From NCBI GenBank assembly GCA_030448225.1, contig JAUJNJ010000003.1:70887-134886 (forward strand): a stretch of 64,000 nt of DNA, in the 5' to 3' direction. This document shows, one piece after another, positions 19,075 to 29,463 of this stretch (the first letter of the stretch is position 1; each line of letters begins with the position of its first letter). The notes beneath the pieces are model-generated. The model was not told where the DNA came from, ran no database searches, and was given only the letters and a program-made list of their open reading frames with translations. This DNA is from Phycisphaerae bacterium. GTDB lineage: Bacteria; Planctomycetota; Phycisphaerae; Tepidisphaerales; Tepidisphaeraceae. The position numbers and the translations under genes are program-made.

Positions 19075-19422
19075 TCCCGCTGGCCGAACCGCCGGCGAAC
19101 CACATTCGGGGCAGGTTCCGATCGACCCGCGGAGATCGTACCCGCACGCGGGACACAATCCGCTGCGGAGACGACTCCGTAGCTTCCACAGGCGCGCCGC
19201 CGAAATCATCGCCGTGATGGTAAACAGCGTGCCGATGAGAAAGCCGCCTCCCATCAACAAGCCGTGGCCCACGCGTTCGAACGTTGTTTCGCCCCGACCG
19301 GACGGCCAATAGATCAGCAGCCCGTTAGCGTCCGCAAAGCAGAGCGAGAAGCAGATCACAGCCGTCGCCAGGCGGAGCGCGACGCCTCGCTGTAAAGCAC
19401 GAACTGAACGGCTCGCCGACAT
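19072..19422 (-). CDS. membrane protein with planctomycete-type CPxCGYDLRG zinc ribbon
   Basis: About 116 residues with two membrane segments (AVICFSLCFADANGLLIYW and GHGLLMGGGFLIGTLFTITA). The C-terminal ribbon is CPACGYDLRGSIGTCPECGS. This ribbon tail is a hallmark of many small planctomycete membrane proteins of unknown role. The start at ATG 19422 is preferred over GTG 19449 because it gives a normal short N-terminus. Its stop codon TAA is also the first triplet of a REP-like repeat. Confidence 0.7.
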   Translation of the reverse strand: MSASRSVRALQRGVALRLATAVICFSLCFADANGLLIYWPSGRGETTFERVGHGLLMGGGFLIGTLFTITAMISAARLWKLRSRLRSGLCPACGYDLRGSIGTCPECGSPAVRPAG

Positions 19423-19449
19423 CGGTTGCCCATGGGCGACCGCGACCAC

Positions 19450-19870
19450 ACGGAAGCGGGATAACTCTGATTAGATCGTCACCGGCGCCACCTAGCGTTC
19501 CCGGCGGTGCCCCGGGTCGGCGGCATGATAGATCGTCACAGCAGGGGAGGAAAGCGGGACATCACTGGTCGATGGTCGCCAAGTGCCAGAGAAAGGGAGA
19601 CCGCCGATTAGCCGCTATTCGGTGACGTCCCTTTTTCTGCTCCGGGCCGCGGTCCAGTGCAGCGGCGGGCAGCCGGCTTTCTCCGCCTACCGCGTTTGCA
19701 GTCCGGCGCGGGTCTCGCGGGCGAGGGCGTCACGACGTCTCAAGGCTGCGGCTTCGTCGGATGCCTCGACGGTAACGTGAGGCCGTTGAGCGGCCGCGGC
19801 GGTGGCGGCGCACGCGCGACGCCCGGCGACCAGTGAACTATACCGCCGCCGCGGCCGCTCGAGCGGGGGG
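19450..19870. other. spacer without a convincing gene
   Basis: About 420 bases. An AT-richer stretch at 19610-19640 reads, on the minus strand, AAAAAGGGACGTCACCGAAT. From memory this resembles a recurrent planctomycete repeat, but no second copy is in this window. Short open frames show no protein-like composition. Confidence 0.3.
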
Positions 19871-20470
19871 TTACCTCGCGGGCCGGTTGGCCGACTTCTT
19901 CCCGCCCGCCGCGTGCGGCCAAGCCGTTACTTCCTCGCAAGGAAGCCCGCGGCGTCGCAGGTCTCCTGCTACAGATTTGAACATCCACTCATCCCGAAAG
20001 CCAAAGTCTTGGTACGCGGAGTCGATATCACGCGCGACAACGATGACATCAGGCGGCAGATCCTCCAGCGGATCGAACCACGCCCGCTCGACCTTCATCA
20101 CCTCGCCGATCGTGGACGCGGGCAATTCTGCGCCCTCAATCGCGAAGAACGTCGTCCAACTGAAGTCGACCGAATCGCCCAGGCGGGAGAAGAAGCCGGG
20201 CTTGCCCGCCCGGCTATCGGCGACGGCGTCGTGGTCAACGTATTCGACGAGAAGCCGCTCCCAATGCTCGCGGATGCGTTCGGCGGTCCATTTGCGCGGA
20301 GCCATGCGCCGAAGGAACGCCTCGGTCATCGAGAATCCATTGCCGCCGATGTACCACCAGCAGCTATCCAACGACGACGCGACGGTCTTAAGCGTCGAGA
20401 GCGGGGAGGTGTCATTGGTTCGGAGATATCTCATCGTCTGCGGCAACGCCTCCCCCCGCGAGATAACCAT
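19871..20470 (-). CDS. hypothetical protein
   Basis: This 199-residue soluble protein is not recognised. It is rich in Trp, Glu and Asp (SLDSCWWYIGGNGFSMTEA, RMAPRKWTAERIREHWERLL, ARDIDSAYQDFGFRDEWMF) and has no signal peptide or membrane segment. Its base composition is less G+C-rich than nadE next door, which may mean acquisition by transfer. It lies downstream of nadE on the same strand, behind a strong hairpin, so it is probably transcribed separately. Confidence 0.6.
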   Translation of the reverse strand: MVISRGEALPQTMRYLRTNDTSPLSTLKTVASSLDSCWWYIGGNGFSMTEAFLRRMAPRKWTAERIREHWERLLVEYVDHDAVADSRAGKPGFFSRLGDSVDFSWTTFFAIEGAELPASTIGEVMKVERAWFDPLEDLPPDVIVVARDIDSAYQDFGFRDEWMFKSVAGDLRRRGLPCEEVTAWPHAAGGKKSANRPAR

Positions 20471-20480
20471 TGATTCTCCT

Positions 20481-20510
20481 GCACGCGGGCGCAGGATAAC
20501 GCCCGCGTGC
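20481..20510 (-). terminator. hairpin between nadE and the 19871 gene
   Basis: GCACGCGGGCG at 20481-20491 pairs perfectly with CGCCCGCGTGC at 20500-20510 (11 bp, 8-base loop). It lies 70 bases after the nadE stop and 11 bases before the next gene. There is no long U-tract, so it could terminate nadE or attenuate the downstream gene. Confidence 0.55.
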
Positions 20511-20578
20511 CGCGGGCGACGACGCGCCGCGAACTGCGACGCGTTCCGTCGTTGCGTCTGGGGGAATTACTCTGAACG

Positions 20579-22426
20579 CTACTTCTTCACCTCGCCGAGT
20601 TCGCCGTGCTGCGGGGGGCGGGCCTGGTAGTTCTGGGCGATCGGCATGCGGCGGCCGGAGCCGAACGCGCGGGTGGTCACCTTCAGGCCGGGCGGGGCCT
20701 GGCGGCGCTTGTACTCGCTGCGGTCGATCATCCGGATCACGCGCAGCACGGTCGCCTCGTCGTACCCGGCGGCGACGATCTCGGCCGGGCCCTTCTCCTC
20801 CTCGACGTAGTCCTGAAGGATCGCGTCGAGCACGTCGTACGGCGGGAGCGAGTCCTGGTCGGTCTGGTTCGGCCGCAGCTCGGCCGACGGCGGCTTCGTG
20901 ATCGTGTTGCGCGGGATCACGTCCCGGCCGGCGCGGGCGTTGACGAACTCCGACAGCTCGTAGACGGTCGTCTTGGGCACGTCGCTGATCACCGCCAGCC
21001 CGCCGCACATGTCGCCGTAGAGCGTGCAGTAGCCGACGGCCACCTCGCTCTTGTTGCCGGTCGTCAGCAGCAGGTGGTTGTACCGGTTGCTGAACGCCAT
21101 CAGCATCGCGCCGCGGACGCGCGCCTGCACGTTCTGCTCGGTCAGGTCGTCCCCCAGCGGCGACTCGTGGCCGGCCCGGGCCATGGTCGGCGAGAGCGTG
21201 CGCTCGTACGCGTCGTGCGCGTCCTTGATCGGGATGACGTGGAACTCGACCCCGAGATTCTCCGCCAGCGCGCGGGCGTCGCTGACCGAGTGGTCGGAGC
21301 TGTAGCGGCTGGGCATGGCGACGCCGACGACCTTGTCGCGGCCGAGCGCCTCGACCGCGATCGCCGCCGTCAGGGCCGAGTCGATGCCGCCGGAGAGGCC
21401 AAGGACGATGCTCTTGAACCCGCACTTGCGGACGTAGTCGCGCAGGCCCAGGACGAGCGCCTTGTAGATCGACTCGATGCCCGCCGACGGCGTCAGCCGG
21501 CTCGACGGCGAGGCGAGCGGGCCGGGCGCGCGGGCGGCGGCGGCGGCGGTCGTGGTCGTGGCGCGCGAGGCGGCGGGATCGCCGTTGCCGCCGTCGTCCG
21601 TGCCGCCGCGGAGGTCGAGGTCGACGATCACGAGGTCTTCCTCGAAGTCCTTCGCGTGGGCGATCACGTTGCCGGCGGCGTCGAACGCGACGCTGTTGCC
21701 GTCGAACACGAGCTCGTCGTTCCCGCCGACCTGGTTCACGTAGATCTGCGGCTTGACGAAACGCCGGACCTGGTCTGCGACAAGCTCGCTCCGGAACGCG
21801 TGCTTGGCGACGACGAACGGCGACGCGCTGGCGTTGATCAGCACCTCGGCGCCGGCGGCGTTGAGGTCGGCGATCGGGTTCTGGTGGTACAGCCGGCGGG
21901 CGATGAGCTGCTCGTCGTTCCAGAGGTCCTCGCAGATCGACAGGCCCGCCGTCACGTCGCGCGTGGCGGCGTCGTCGTCGCCCCGGCGCGGCCGGCGGGG
22001 CGGGCGATCTTCACGAGGTTCTCGGTCTCGTTCAGCGGGCCGGGCTCGAAGTATCGGCTCTCGTCGAACACGTCGTAGGTCGGCAGCAGCGTCTTGAAGT
22101 GCCGGCTGACGACGCGCCCGTCGCGCAGCAGCGCCACCGCGTTGTGCAGCGGCCGGCCGACCGGGGCGGCGTTGCGGTCGGCGTACCCGACGACGACGTC
22201 GATCCCGCGCACCGCCGACGCGATCCGCTGCACCGCCCGCAGGTTGTCCTCGACGAACCCCTGCTTCAGCAGCAGGTCCTTCGGCGGGTAGCCGGGGATG
22301 GAGAGCTCGGGGAATGCCACGAGCGTCGCCCTACGCCCGCGCCCGCTCGACGAAGTTCAGGATCTTCTCGCTGTTGCCGGCGATGTCGCCGACCGTGGGA
22401 TTGATCTGGGCCAGGGCGATGCGCAT
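20579..22426 (-). CDS. nadE: glutamine-dependent NAD+ synthetase (frameshifted)
   Basis: It makes NAD+ from nicotinate adenine dinucleotide using glutamine-derived ammonia and ATP. From ATG 22426 (MRIALAQINPTVGDIAGNSE) comes the nitrilase-type glutaminase domain with Glu in VAFPELSIPGYPP, Lys in HFKTLLP and Cys in GLSICEDLW. The synthetase domain has the PP-loop LGLSGGIDSALTAAIA (near 21385) and KSEVAVGYCTLYGDMCGG. Total length, about 615 residues, is normal for the two-domain enzyme. The frame changes near 22330 and near 21960. All catalytic residues are present, so these are probably sequence errors. Confidence 0.9.
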
Positions 22427-22517
22427 GGCGGGATTCTACGCGAGCGCGGCGTCGCGGCGCGCAGGGCGCGTGCGAGGCGGGGGAAGCAACGCGGTGCGAC
22501 TTCGGGGTCAATGCGGT

Positions 22518-22570
22518 GAACGTCCAACGTCCAACGTCCAACGTCCGACGTCGACGTCCAACGCCCAACG
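22518..22570. repeat. tandem heptamer ACGTCCA
   Basis: GAACGTCCAACGTCCAACGT... repeats the unit ACGTCCA about five times, then decays. The same unit recurs at 26685-26725. It lies between the start of nadE and the end of the 22571-23929 gene. Confidence 0.75.
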
Positions 22571-23929
22571 CTACTGCGCCGGCCGCGGGCGGTTGGTCTT
22601 CTTCGGGGGTGGCGGCGGCCGGCTTCGATGTCGCGGCGGCGGCGGCTCGGCGGCGCGCAGGGCGGCGAGCTTGTCGGGCGTCGCGCCGGCGGGGACCATC
22701 CCCTGTAGTTCCGCCGCCCGCGTCGAGAGGCGCGTGGGGATGTGGCGCTGCAGCACCCAGGGGAACGACTCGTGGTGTGCCCGGTAGATCAGCCCGAGGT
22801 ACCAGCAGACCGCGTGCACGAGGTAGATCCCGACGATCAGCAGCGGCAGCGCGACGATGCCGCCCACGCCCGGCCCGCCGGCCGTGCCGAGCAGCGCGAT
22901 CATCGCCCGCTCGCACGCCACGTAGCCCGCGCCGTAGCACGTCAGCGCGACGATCGACGCGACGACGGCGACGAGGTAATGGCCGCCGCTGCGCGCGATC
23001 ACGCCCATCACGCGGTCGGGGCGGAGGTTCAGCACCGACCCGCTCGTGGTGAGCGTCAGCAGCAGGGCGGGGAACACGAACAGCCCGAAGGCGATCGACA
23101 TGCCGTACAGCGGCACGCGCATCGCCAGCGGCAGCGGCAGTTGCATGCAGAGGAACAGCGGCATCTGCGCCAGCATGACCGCGCCGGCCACCTGCACGAA
23201 CGGGCCCCAGAGGTCGTCGTGCCACGAGACGCTGCGCATCGGCCGGGAAGCTCGTCGTTCTTCTCCGGGCCGATCTCGTCGATCACGGTGCCGTAGTGGG
23301 CCATCAGCAGGCACGCGATCAGCAGCGGCACGACGACGATCAGGAAGAACCCGGTGGCGACGATGATCGCGCTGGACGAGCAGCAGCAGGTGGGCGAGGA
23401 ACACGAAGATCATCACCATCATGTTCGCCGGCGCGAACAGGTCGAGCAGGATCCGTGCGGGGCTCAATCCCCGCGACTGGTCGGCCGTCGCGTAGCCGAT
23501 GAGCGGCGTGGCGAGCGGAATCGCCACGCCGCGGCGGTCGTCGGGGTCCTCCTTCAGGTCGAGCGGGCGGATCAGCTCGCCGGTCTCGGGGTCGTAGCGG
23601 GGTCCGGGCGGGCGCTTGGGCGCGTCGGCGCCGGTGGGGGCGGTGCCGGCGGCGCGGACCTCGGCGGGGCTGGCGCGCAGATCGAGCTCGTCGCCGGCGG
23701 CGTCGTGCGTGCCCTTGGCGTAGATGATGCCGAGCTGGGCGAGGCGGTTGGGGTCGTCCTCCTTCGGGACGACGTCGATCACGTACGCGCCCTCGTCGTC
23801 GAGCAAGGGGAGGTCGTCGAGCGTCGGCACGTCGTTCAGCAGCCCGCACTCGGTGCACTGGATGATGCCGCCGGCCTCGGAGTCCGGCAGCGAGAAGCGG
23901 CGTTTGCAGCGACAGGAGAAGGTGATCAT
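22571..23929 (-). CDS. zinc-ribbon multi-pass membrane protein (two compensating frameshifts)
   Basis: About 450 residues. The N-terminus is a zinc ribbon (FSCRCKRRFSLPDSEAGG then QCTECG). An acidic linker leads to five or six membrane segments. Between about 23375 and 23245 the correct text is in another frame: FFLIVVVPLLIACLLMAHYG then VIDEIGPEKNDELPG, which rejoins as SWHDDLWGPFVQVAGAV. The C-terminus is Pro/Lys-rich (PPPPPKKTNRPRPAQ). Membrane proteins with the DEIGPEK...DELPRP...SWHDD(L/I)W segment recur in planctomycetes, to my knowledge without a known function. Confidence in the gene is high, in any role low. Confidence 0.75.
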   Translation of the reverse strand: MITFSCRCKRRFSLPDSEAGGIIQCTECGLLNDVPTLDDLPLLDDEGAYVIDVVPKEDDPNRLAQLGIIYAKGTHDAAGDELDLRASPAEVRAAGTAPTGADAPKRPPGPRYDPETGELIRPLDLKEDPDDRRGVAIPLATPLIGYATADQSRGLSPARILLDLFAPANMMVMIFVFLAHLLLLVQRDHRRHRVLPDRRRAAADRVPADGPLRHRDRRDRPGEERRASRPMRSVSWHDDLWGPFVQVAGAVMLAQMPLFLCMQLPLPLAMRVPLYGMSIAFGLFVFPALLLTLTTSGSVLNLRPDRVMGVIARSGGHYLVAVVASIVALTCYGAGYVACERAMIALLGTAGGPGVGGIVALPLLIVGIYLVHAVCWYLGLIYRAHHESFPWVLQRHIPTRLSTRAAELQGMVPAGATPDKLAALRAAEPPPPRHRSRPPPPPKKTNRPRPAQ

Positions 23930-24178
23930 GGCCTGTGGACGATCGCGGCGGCGGCGGCGGACGAAAGTTCAACGACCCGAGGCCCGCCGTGTGCCGGGCA
24001 CACCCGACATTATAAGCCTGACGGAGCCGGCGTGGAGGCGTTTCACCCGCCGGCCGTCGGGACGCGCGGCGGTTATCGGGCGTTGGCGGGCGGATCGTTC
24101 GTTGTTCGCGGGGAAGGCGACTCTTAGAATGGTCCGCGCCTCCGGTCGCTTACCGCGTCCCGATGAAAGGAACTGACG

Positions 24179-24652
24179 ATGCGAGTGCGCATTTGGGCCG
24201 TCGCGGCCCTGTTGTTGTCGGCCGGCCTGGTCCTGGCGCAGGACGGGACCAAGCCCGAGCAACTGAAGAAGATGTACGACGACGCCCTGGCCCAGCTCAA
24301 GGCCGCCCAGGACCGCAAGACCGAGCTCGCCCAGCAGAACGAGCAACTGACGTCCAAGATGGGGGCGATGACGAAGGAACTGGAGACGCTGCGCGCCGAG
24401 ATGGTCGACCTGAAGCGGCGCGACGCCGACAGCGCCGAGCGGTCGTTCTTCCTCCGCTCGCAGTACGCCGCGTGGCAGGACTTCCTGGGGCGCTACCCGG
24501 AGATGAAGGCGAAGTGGAACGTCTTCATGGACAGCACGCTGCTCAACCCCAGCGCCGAGGCCGAGACGATCCTCGACCGCGACTGGCCGCTGGCCGAGGA
24601 GTCGCCCTCCACCCGCACGGCCCGGCGGCAGGAGGAGAGCGTCGGCGGGTGA
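24179..24652 (+). CDS. exported coiled-coil protein
   Basis: This 157-residue protein has a signal peptide (MRVRIWAVAALLLSAGLVLAQ). A coiled-coil follows at residues 28-80 (LAQQNEQLTSKMGAMTKELE). The C-terminal part has aromatic and acidic segments (AAWQDFLGRYPEMKAKW). A GGAA ribosome site lies about ten bases before the ATG. No family is recognised. It is probably a periplasmic or surface structural protein. Confidence 0.7.
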   Translation: MRVRIWAVAALLLSAGLVLAQDGTKPEQLKKMYDDALAQLKAAQDRKTELAQQNEQLTSKMGAMTKELETLRAEMVDLKRRDADSAERSFFLRSQYAAWQDFLGRYPEMKAKWNVFMDSTLLNPSAEAETILDRDWPLAEESPSTRTARRQEESVGG

Positions 24653-24660
24653 GGGGGGAG

Positions 24661-24695
24661 GCAGAACGCAGAACGTAGAACGTAGAACGTAGAAT
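24661..24695. repeat. tandem heptamer ACGTAGA
   Basis: Four to five copies of a 7-base unit (CAGAACGTAGAACGTAGAAC) lie directly after the coiled-coil gene. The unit is one to two changes from the ACGTCCA unit at 22518 and 26685. Confidence 0.7.
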
Positions 24696-24722
24696 CGCGC
24701 GTTAGCTGGCGGAGCACTCGGT

Positions 24723-25343
24723 ATGCCCGGGTATTACGAGATCCGTTGGCTCCCCGACGGCCGGAGCGAACAGTTCGCCGGATCGCGCGGCAACTACTAC
24801 GAGTTCTCGGAGGCCGACCGCCTCGATCTGCATTCCGTCCCGGTCTGGTGCCACCGATGTGGAACGATCACGCACGGCGAGAAACTCGCCACCGTCGAGG
24901 AGATCGACGCGGAGATTAGCGACTTGAGCGACCCGTCATCGGAGCTTTACGGGATGACACAGAACACGTTGCTCGCGGAACTCGGCCATGGTGACGAGTT
25001 TCGGCGGGAGCGGATCGCCGAGCTTCAGCGGCGCAGGCGTTGGCGCGAGGCACGGCAGTCGCCGCCGAAGTGCATCCACTGTGGAACGACTGAGATACTC
25101 GCGCTCCCGATGGGTGTGCCCGTTCCGAGCCCGCTTGGCGACGGTGCGATTCAGGTCGATTGCATCGGGATGTGCAGCACCGACTTCAACGAGTGGTTTT
25201 TCACGCCGGAAGGCGACCGCGTTCCGCGCGACACGCGCCCGACGTACTGGCATCACCCGGAGCTGGACAAGCCGGAACATCGCGGGCGCTTGACGGCGTG
25301 GATTCGATCGAAGGTAAAGGGCGGCGGTCCGGCCGACAGCTAA
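24723..25343 (+). CDS. protein with two CxxC zinc-knuckle pairs
   Basis: This 206-residue soluble protein begins MPGYYEIRWLPDGRSEQ. It has two separated pairs of cysteines, VWCHRCGT at residues 39-46 and KCIHCGT near 115-121, which could form one zinc site. No catalytic motif or membrane segment is seen. Its TAA stop codon is the first triplet of the REP-like repeat that the IS110 element has split, so the hairpin that followed this gene is now 1.2 kb away. Function is unknown. Confidence 0.7.
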   Translation: MPGYYEIRWLPDGRSEQFAGSRGNYYEFSEADRLDLHSVPVWCHRCGTITHGEKLATVEEIDAEISDLSDPSSELYGMTQNTLLAELGHGDEFRRERIAELQRRRRWREARQSPPKCIHCGTTEILALPMGVPVPSPLGDGAIQVDCIGMCSTDFNEWFFTPEGDRVPRDTRPTYWHHPELDKPEHRGRLTAWIRSKVKGGGPADS

Positions 25344-25355
25344 CCCCGCACTGCA
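25341..25355 (-). repeat. left fragment of the split REP-like target repeat
   Basis: TAACCCCGCACTGCA is identical to the matching part of the intact copy at 19027-19074 (minus strand there). The match stops exactly where the IS110 element begins. Confidence 0.75.
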
Positions 25356-25389
25356 GCGGCTGTGTTGATTTTCAAGTCTTCCTTCGGGT

Positions 25390-26590
<1,201 letters not shown>

Positions 26591-26600
26591 TCAACATACA

Positions 26601-26634
26601 AACGGACCGGCCGGGCGGAACGGTCCTCGTGATT
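26601..26634 (-). repeat. right fragment of the split REP-like target repeat
   Basis: 33 of 34 bases match the intact copy at 19027-19074. This part keeps the GGACCG...CGGTCC hairpin, now detached from the gene it originally followed. Confidence 0.75.
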
Positions 26635-26684
26635 CGAGAGCGGATCGGCGCCCGGCAGGCCGTTGAATGCTGATCCGCTCAGCA

Positions 26685-26725
26685 CTGAACGTCCAACGTC
26701 CAACGTCCAACGACAAACGCCCAAT
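26685..26725. repeat. tandem heptamer ACGTCCA, second copy
   Basis: TGAACGTCCAACGTCCAACG and following bases use the same unit as 22518-22570, decaying to CGACAAACGCCCAA at the right. Confidence 0.75.
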
Positions 26726-26752
26726 CTAGGACAGCCTTGCTTCGCGTCCGCC

Positions 26753-26854
26753 GTCATCCCGAGGGGAGCGGTAGCGACGTGAGGCATCTCGGGACGGAAA
26801 GACGTGCGGCTTTCCAGCCCGAGATCCCTCGTCGCTGTCGCTCCTCGGGATGAC
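26753..26854. repeat. GTCATCCCGAG long hairpin, copy 1
   Basis: GTCATCCCGAGGGGAGCGGT at 26753 is mirrored by CGCTCCTCGGGATGAC ending at 26854, with inner arms GGCATCTCGGG and CCCGAGATCCC. It is one of four related elements (also 29684, 41851 and 63881). Confidence 0.75.
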
Positions 26855-26929
26855 GCGTGCCGCTCCGTTCCACGCACGGCGCGAACGCGAAGTGTTGCAC
26901 GCGTTCTCCGGCCTATGAACCCTCCCTCG

Positions 26930-27003
26930 TTCTCCTCCGTTCGTTCCGTTCCTGTCTTTCTCCTCCGGCCTCCGCGTCTTGGCGTCTTGGCGTTCACCTT
27001 CCA
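26930..27003. repeat. half-element of the CGCGTCTTGGCGTCTTGGCG type
   Basis: CCTCCGCGTCTTGGCGTCTT followed by GGCG is a tandem 8-9 base unit with no clear partner arm nearby. Its style matches the ACCACGGAGACACGGAG family, so it may be a decayed half hairpin. Confidence 0.45.
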
Positions 27004-27015
27004 ACCACGGAACGC

Positions 27016-27050
27016 AAAAAGGCGAGGCACCCGATGTCGGATGCCTCGCC
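27016..27050 (-). terminator. rho-independent terminator of tsf
   Basis: On the minus strand GGCGAGGCA (27050-27042) pairs perfectly with TGCCTCGCC (27029-27021), followed by TTTTT. It lies 32 bases after the tsf stop. Confidence 0.85.
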
Positions 27051-27081
27051 CGTTTCTTTTCGCGTGCTTGCTCGCGTCGGC

Positions 27082-27902
27082 TCAGCCCTGGCCGACCTCG
27101 AGGCGGACGTACTTCTCCAGGGTCAGGCCGGCCCCCTTCAGCATGTTGCCGACGGTGCCCTTGTAGACCTGGGCGTTGAAGAACTCCTGGTCGAGCAGGA
27201 CGCGCTCGGCGTAGAAACTGTTCATCTTGCCCTCGGCGATCTTCACGGCGATCTCCTCCGGCTTGCCGGTGGCCTTGGCGGCCTCGATCGCGATGCCGCG
27301 CTCCTTCTCCACGAGGTCGGCGGGCACCTCGGCGCGGGTCAGGCCGACCGGGCGGGCGAAGGCGATGTGCCCGCCGATCTGCTTGATGAGCTCGTCGTCG
27401 GCCTTGGCGACGTTGCCGCCGAGGCTCATCAGCACGCCGATCTTCCCGGTGATGCCGTAGAGGTACAGTCCGACGCGGCCGGCGGGGCTCTCGACGCGGG
27501 CGGCCTTGCCGACGCGGACGTTCTCGCCGGTCTGCTGCGAGACCTCGGTGGCGTCGGCGTTGACCTCTCCGACGGTGGCGATGTCGATGCCGGGATTGTG
27601 CAGCAGCGCCTGGGCGGCCTTGGCGCCGAGCGCATGACCGGCTCGCTCTTGGCGGTGAAGTCGGTGTTGCAGTTGATCTCGACGAGCGCACCCGCCTTGC
27701 CGTCGGCGGCGACGACGCCGACGACGCGGCCCTCGGTCGCGGCGCGCTCGGCGAGGCTCGCCTTCACGCCCTGCTTGCGGAAGATGTCGATCGCCTTGTC
27801 GATGTCGCCGCCGGCCTCGGTCAGGACCTGCTTGCACTTCATCATCGCCTGGCCGGTCTTGGCCCGAAGCTCGTTCACCATCGCAGCGGTGATTGCCGCC
27901 AT
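27082..27902 (-). CDS. tsf: elongation factor Ts (frameshifted)
   Basis: EF-Ts releases GDP from EF-Tu. The N-terminal UBA-like domain and the TDFV-type region are clear: [40 protein letters not shown] and [15 protein letters not shown]. The frame changes near 27635. The dimerisation domain then continues ([20 protein letters not shown]) to a normal C-terminus, [20 protein letters not shown]. About 273 residues in all is normal. A GGAGA site lies eight bases before ATG 27902. It follows rpsB on the same strand, the usual bacterial order, but a strong terminator lies between them. Confidence 0.93.
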
Positions 27903-28013
27903 TGCTCGTCTCCAGTTAACTGCGTCTGCTCGTGCGGGAAAACTCGTCTCGCCCGGCGGGGCCCCGCGCATCGCGGGTGGCGCGTCGCGGCGGGGCCGGT
28001 CGGGCGAACGAAA

Positions 28014-28038
28014 CGGGGCGAGGCCTTGCCTCGCCCCG
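28014..28038 (-). terminator. terminator between rpsB and tsf
   Basis: CGGGGCGAGGC at 28014-28024 pairs perfectly with GCCTCGCCCCG at 28028-28038 (11 bp, 3-base loop). On the minus strand it is followed by TTTCGTTCG. It could adjust the ratio of S2 to EF-Ts by partial termination. Confidence 0.75.
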
Positions 28039-28072
28039 TCTACATCTTATCCGGTGATCGTTGGCGATGCGC

Positions 28073-28982
28073 TCAGGCGACCTGCTCGGCGCCCACGGGC
28101 TCGCCGGCCGGCGCGGGGTCGGCGGCGGGGGCGTCGGCACCGGGCGCGTCGCCGCCGGCGGCCGGGGCCGCCTCGTCGGCGCCGCCGGCCGCGGGCCGCG
28201 CGCCGCCGCCGCGGGGGTCTTCGGCGCGGAACTGGCTGCGGCTGCTGCGGCGAGCGCGCGGGCCGCCGGCCTCGTCACCCTGTCGGCGCCGCGGCCCTGC
28301 TTGGCGTCGATGATCGCGTCGGCCAGCTCGGCCATGATGATCTCGATCGCCCGCATCGCGTCGTCGTTGCCGGGGATCGGCAGGTCGATCAGCTCGGGGT
28401 CGCTGTCGGTGTCGATCAGCGCGATCGTCGGCACGCCGAGCTTGCGGGCCTCCTTCACGGCGATGTGCTCGCGGCGGGTGTCGATGATGAACATCGCGCC
28501 GGGCATCTTCTCCATGCGGCGGATGCCCTCGAGGTTCGCCTTGATCTTGTCGCGCTCGCGGCCGAGCGTGGCCTTCATCTTCTTCGAGTAGCCGGCCTCG
28601 ATCGCGCCGGTCTCCCAGAGCTTGTCGAGCTCGTCGAGGCGGTTCAGGCGCGCGGATCGTGCGGAAGTTGGTCAGCGTCCCGCCGAGCCAGCGTTCGGAG
28701 ACGAAGTGCATCCGCAGCGGGCGGCTTCGGCCTCGACGGCGTGGCGGGCCTGGCGCTCGTGCCCACGAACAGCACGTCCTTGCCCGAGCCGACGAGCTGC
28801 TGCATGAACTTCTTGGCGCGCAGCAGGCCCTTGATGGTCTCCCGCACGTCGATGATGTGAATCATGTTCCGCTTGCCGCGGATGTAGGGCTCCATCTTGG
28901 GGTTCCAGCGGCTGACGCGGTGGCCGAAGTGGACGCCGGCGTCGACCAGCCCTTTGACGAGCTCGGCTTGAGATTGTGCCAT
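28073..28982 (-). CDS. rpsB: 30S ribosomal protein S2 with low-complexity C-terminal tail (frameshifted)
   Basis: S2 is an essential small-subunit protein. The N-terminus MAQSQAELVKGLVDAGVHFG and the segments RWNPKMEPYIRGKRNMIHII, ERWLGGTLTNFRTIR, PGAMFIIDTRREH and LGVPTIALIDTDSDP are diagnostic. Frame changes occur near 28757, 28712, 28650 and 28280. The first two are simply cured by restoring an A to an AA run and a G to a GGG run. The C-terminus beyond the S2 fold is a long Ala/Pro/Gly/Asp tail ending EPVGAEQVA. A GGAG box lies ten bases upstream of ATG 28982. It is undoubtedly functional in the organism, so the breaks are errors. Confidence 0.93.
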
Positions 28983-28999
28983 GATCGGATCACTCCAAA

Positions 29000-29069
29000 A
29001 CCAGTGGTCGATGGTTTCGCGTCCAGCAGTGCCTCACCGGCCACTGACCACTGGCGACGGACCACTCCC
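29000..29069. repeat. short AGTGGTC-unit palindrome in the rpsB leader
   Basis: ACCAGTGGTCGATGG at 29000-29014 is complementary to parts of CCACTGACCACTGGCGACGG... at 29041-29069, itself a degenerate 7-8 base repeat. It lies just upstream of rpsB and would be within its leader RNA. Confidence 0.5.
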
Positions 29070-29201
29070 ACTCAGCCCGTGCGTCAACCGGTGGCCAAAA
29101 CGGCCGGAGCGCCCTGGGGCTTGGGAAAGTAAGCGAGGCCCGAAATGCCCGCCCACGAGCGGGCGGAGAACTCACCGGCCTCAACGAGGATGTAAAACAA
29201 A

Positions 29202-29245
29202 GACCCGCGACCGAATACGTTCCCTTACGGGACATCCGTCGCGGG
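29202..29245 (-). promoter_or_regulatory. possible attenuator hairpin in the rpsB leader
   Basis: On the minus strand CCCGCGAC (29245-29238) pairs with GTCGCGGG (29209-29202), followed by TCTTTGTTTT. This intrinsic-terminator-like structure lies between the candidate promoter at 29272-29301 and rpsB. Feedback control of rpsB by S2 is known in other bacteria; that this hairpin serves it is inference. Confidence 0.45.
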
Positions 29246-29271
29246 CGGCTTTTGGCGAGCCGAGACGTTCA

Positions 29272-29301
29272 AAGATATCGGGGGACCCTAAAGGCTTTCA
29301 A
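29272..29301 (-). promoter_or_regulatory. possible rpsB promoter
   Basis: On the minus strand TTGAAA (29301-29296) and TATCTT (29277-29272) are separated by 18 bases in an AT-richer pocket. This would give a leader of about 285 bases before rpsB. Confidence 0.35.
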
Positions 29302-29463
29302 GTGCTAACGGACACATTTCAGCGGGTTCGGGAGCCGCCGAGTTCGGCGTTGTCGCACGACTGCACCATTTGCAGTGAACGCGGCGAAATCACCACAATC
29401 GGCAGCGAAGGGTGCGGAACGAACGCCGCGGATGGCAGCGATGATCTAGCGCAATATTCGCGT

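Noticed and set aside
22518..22570. Possible CRISPR array
   Set aside because: The repeats are contiguous 7-base units without spacers, and no cas gene is present. The same applies to 24661, 26685 and 33434.
28990..29235. 81-codon leftward open frame just upstream of rpsB
   Set aside because: It overlaps the candidate leader hairpin and a repeat palindrome and has no protein-like composition, so it is more likely untranslated leader.
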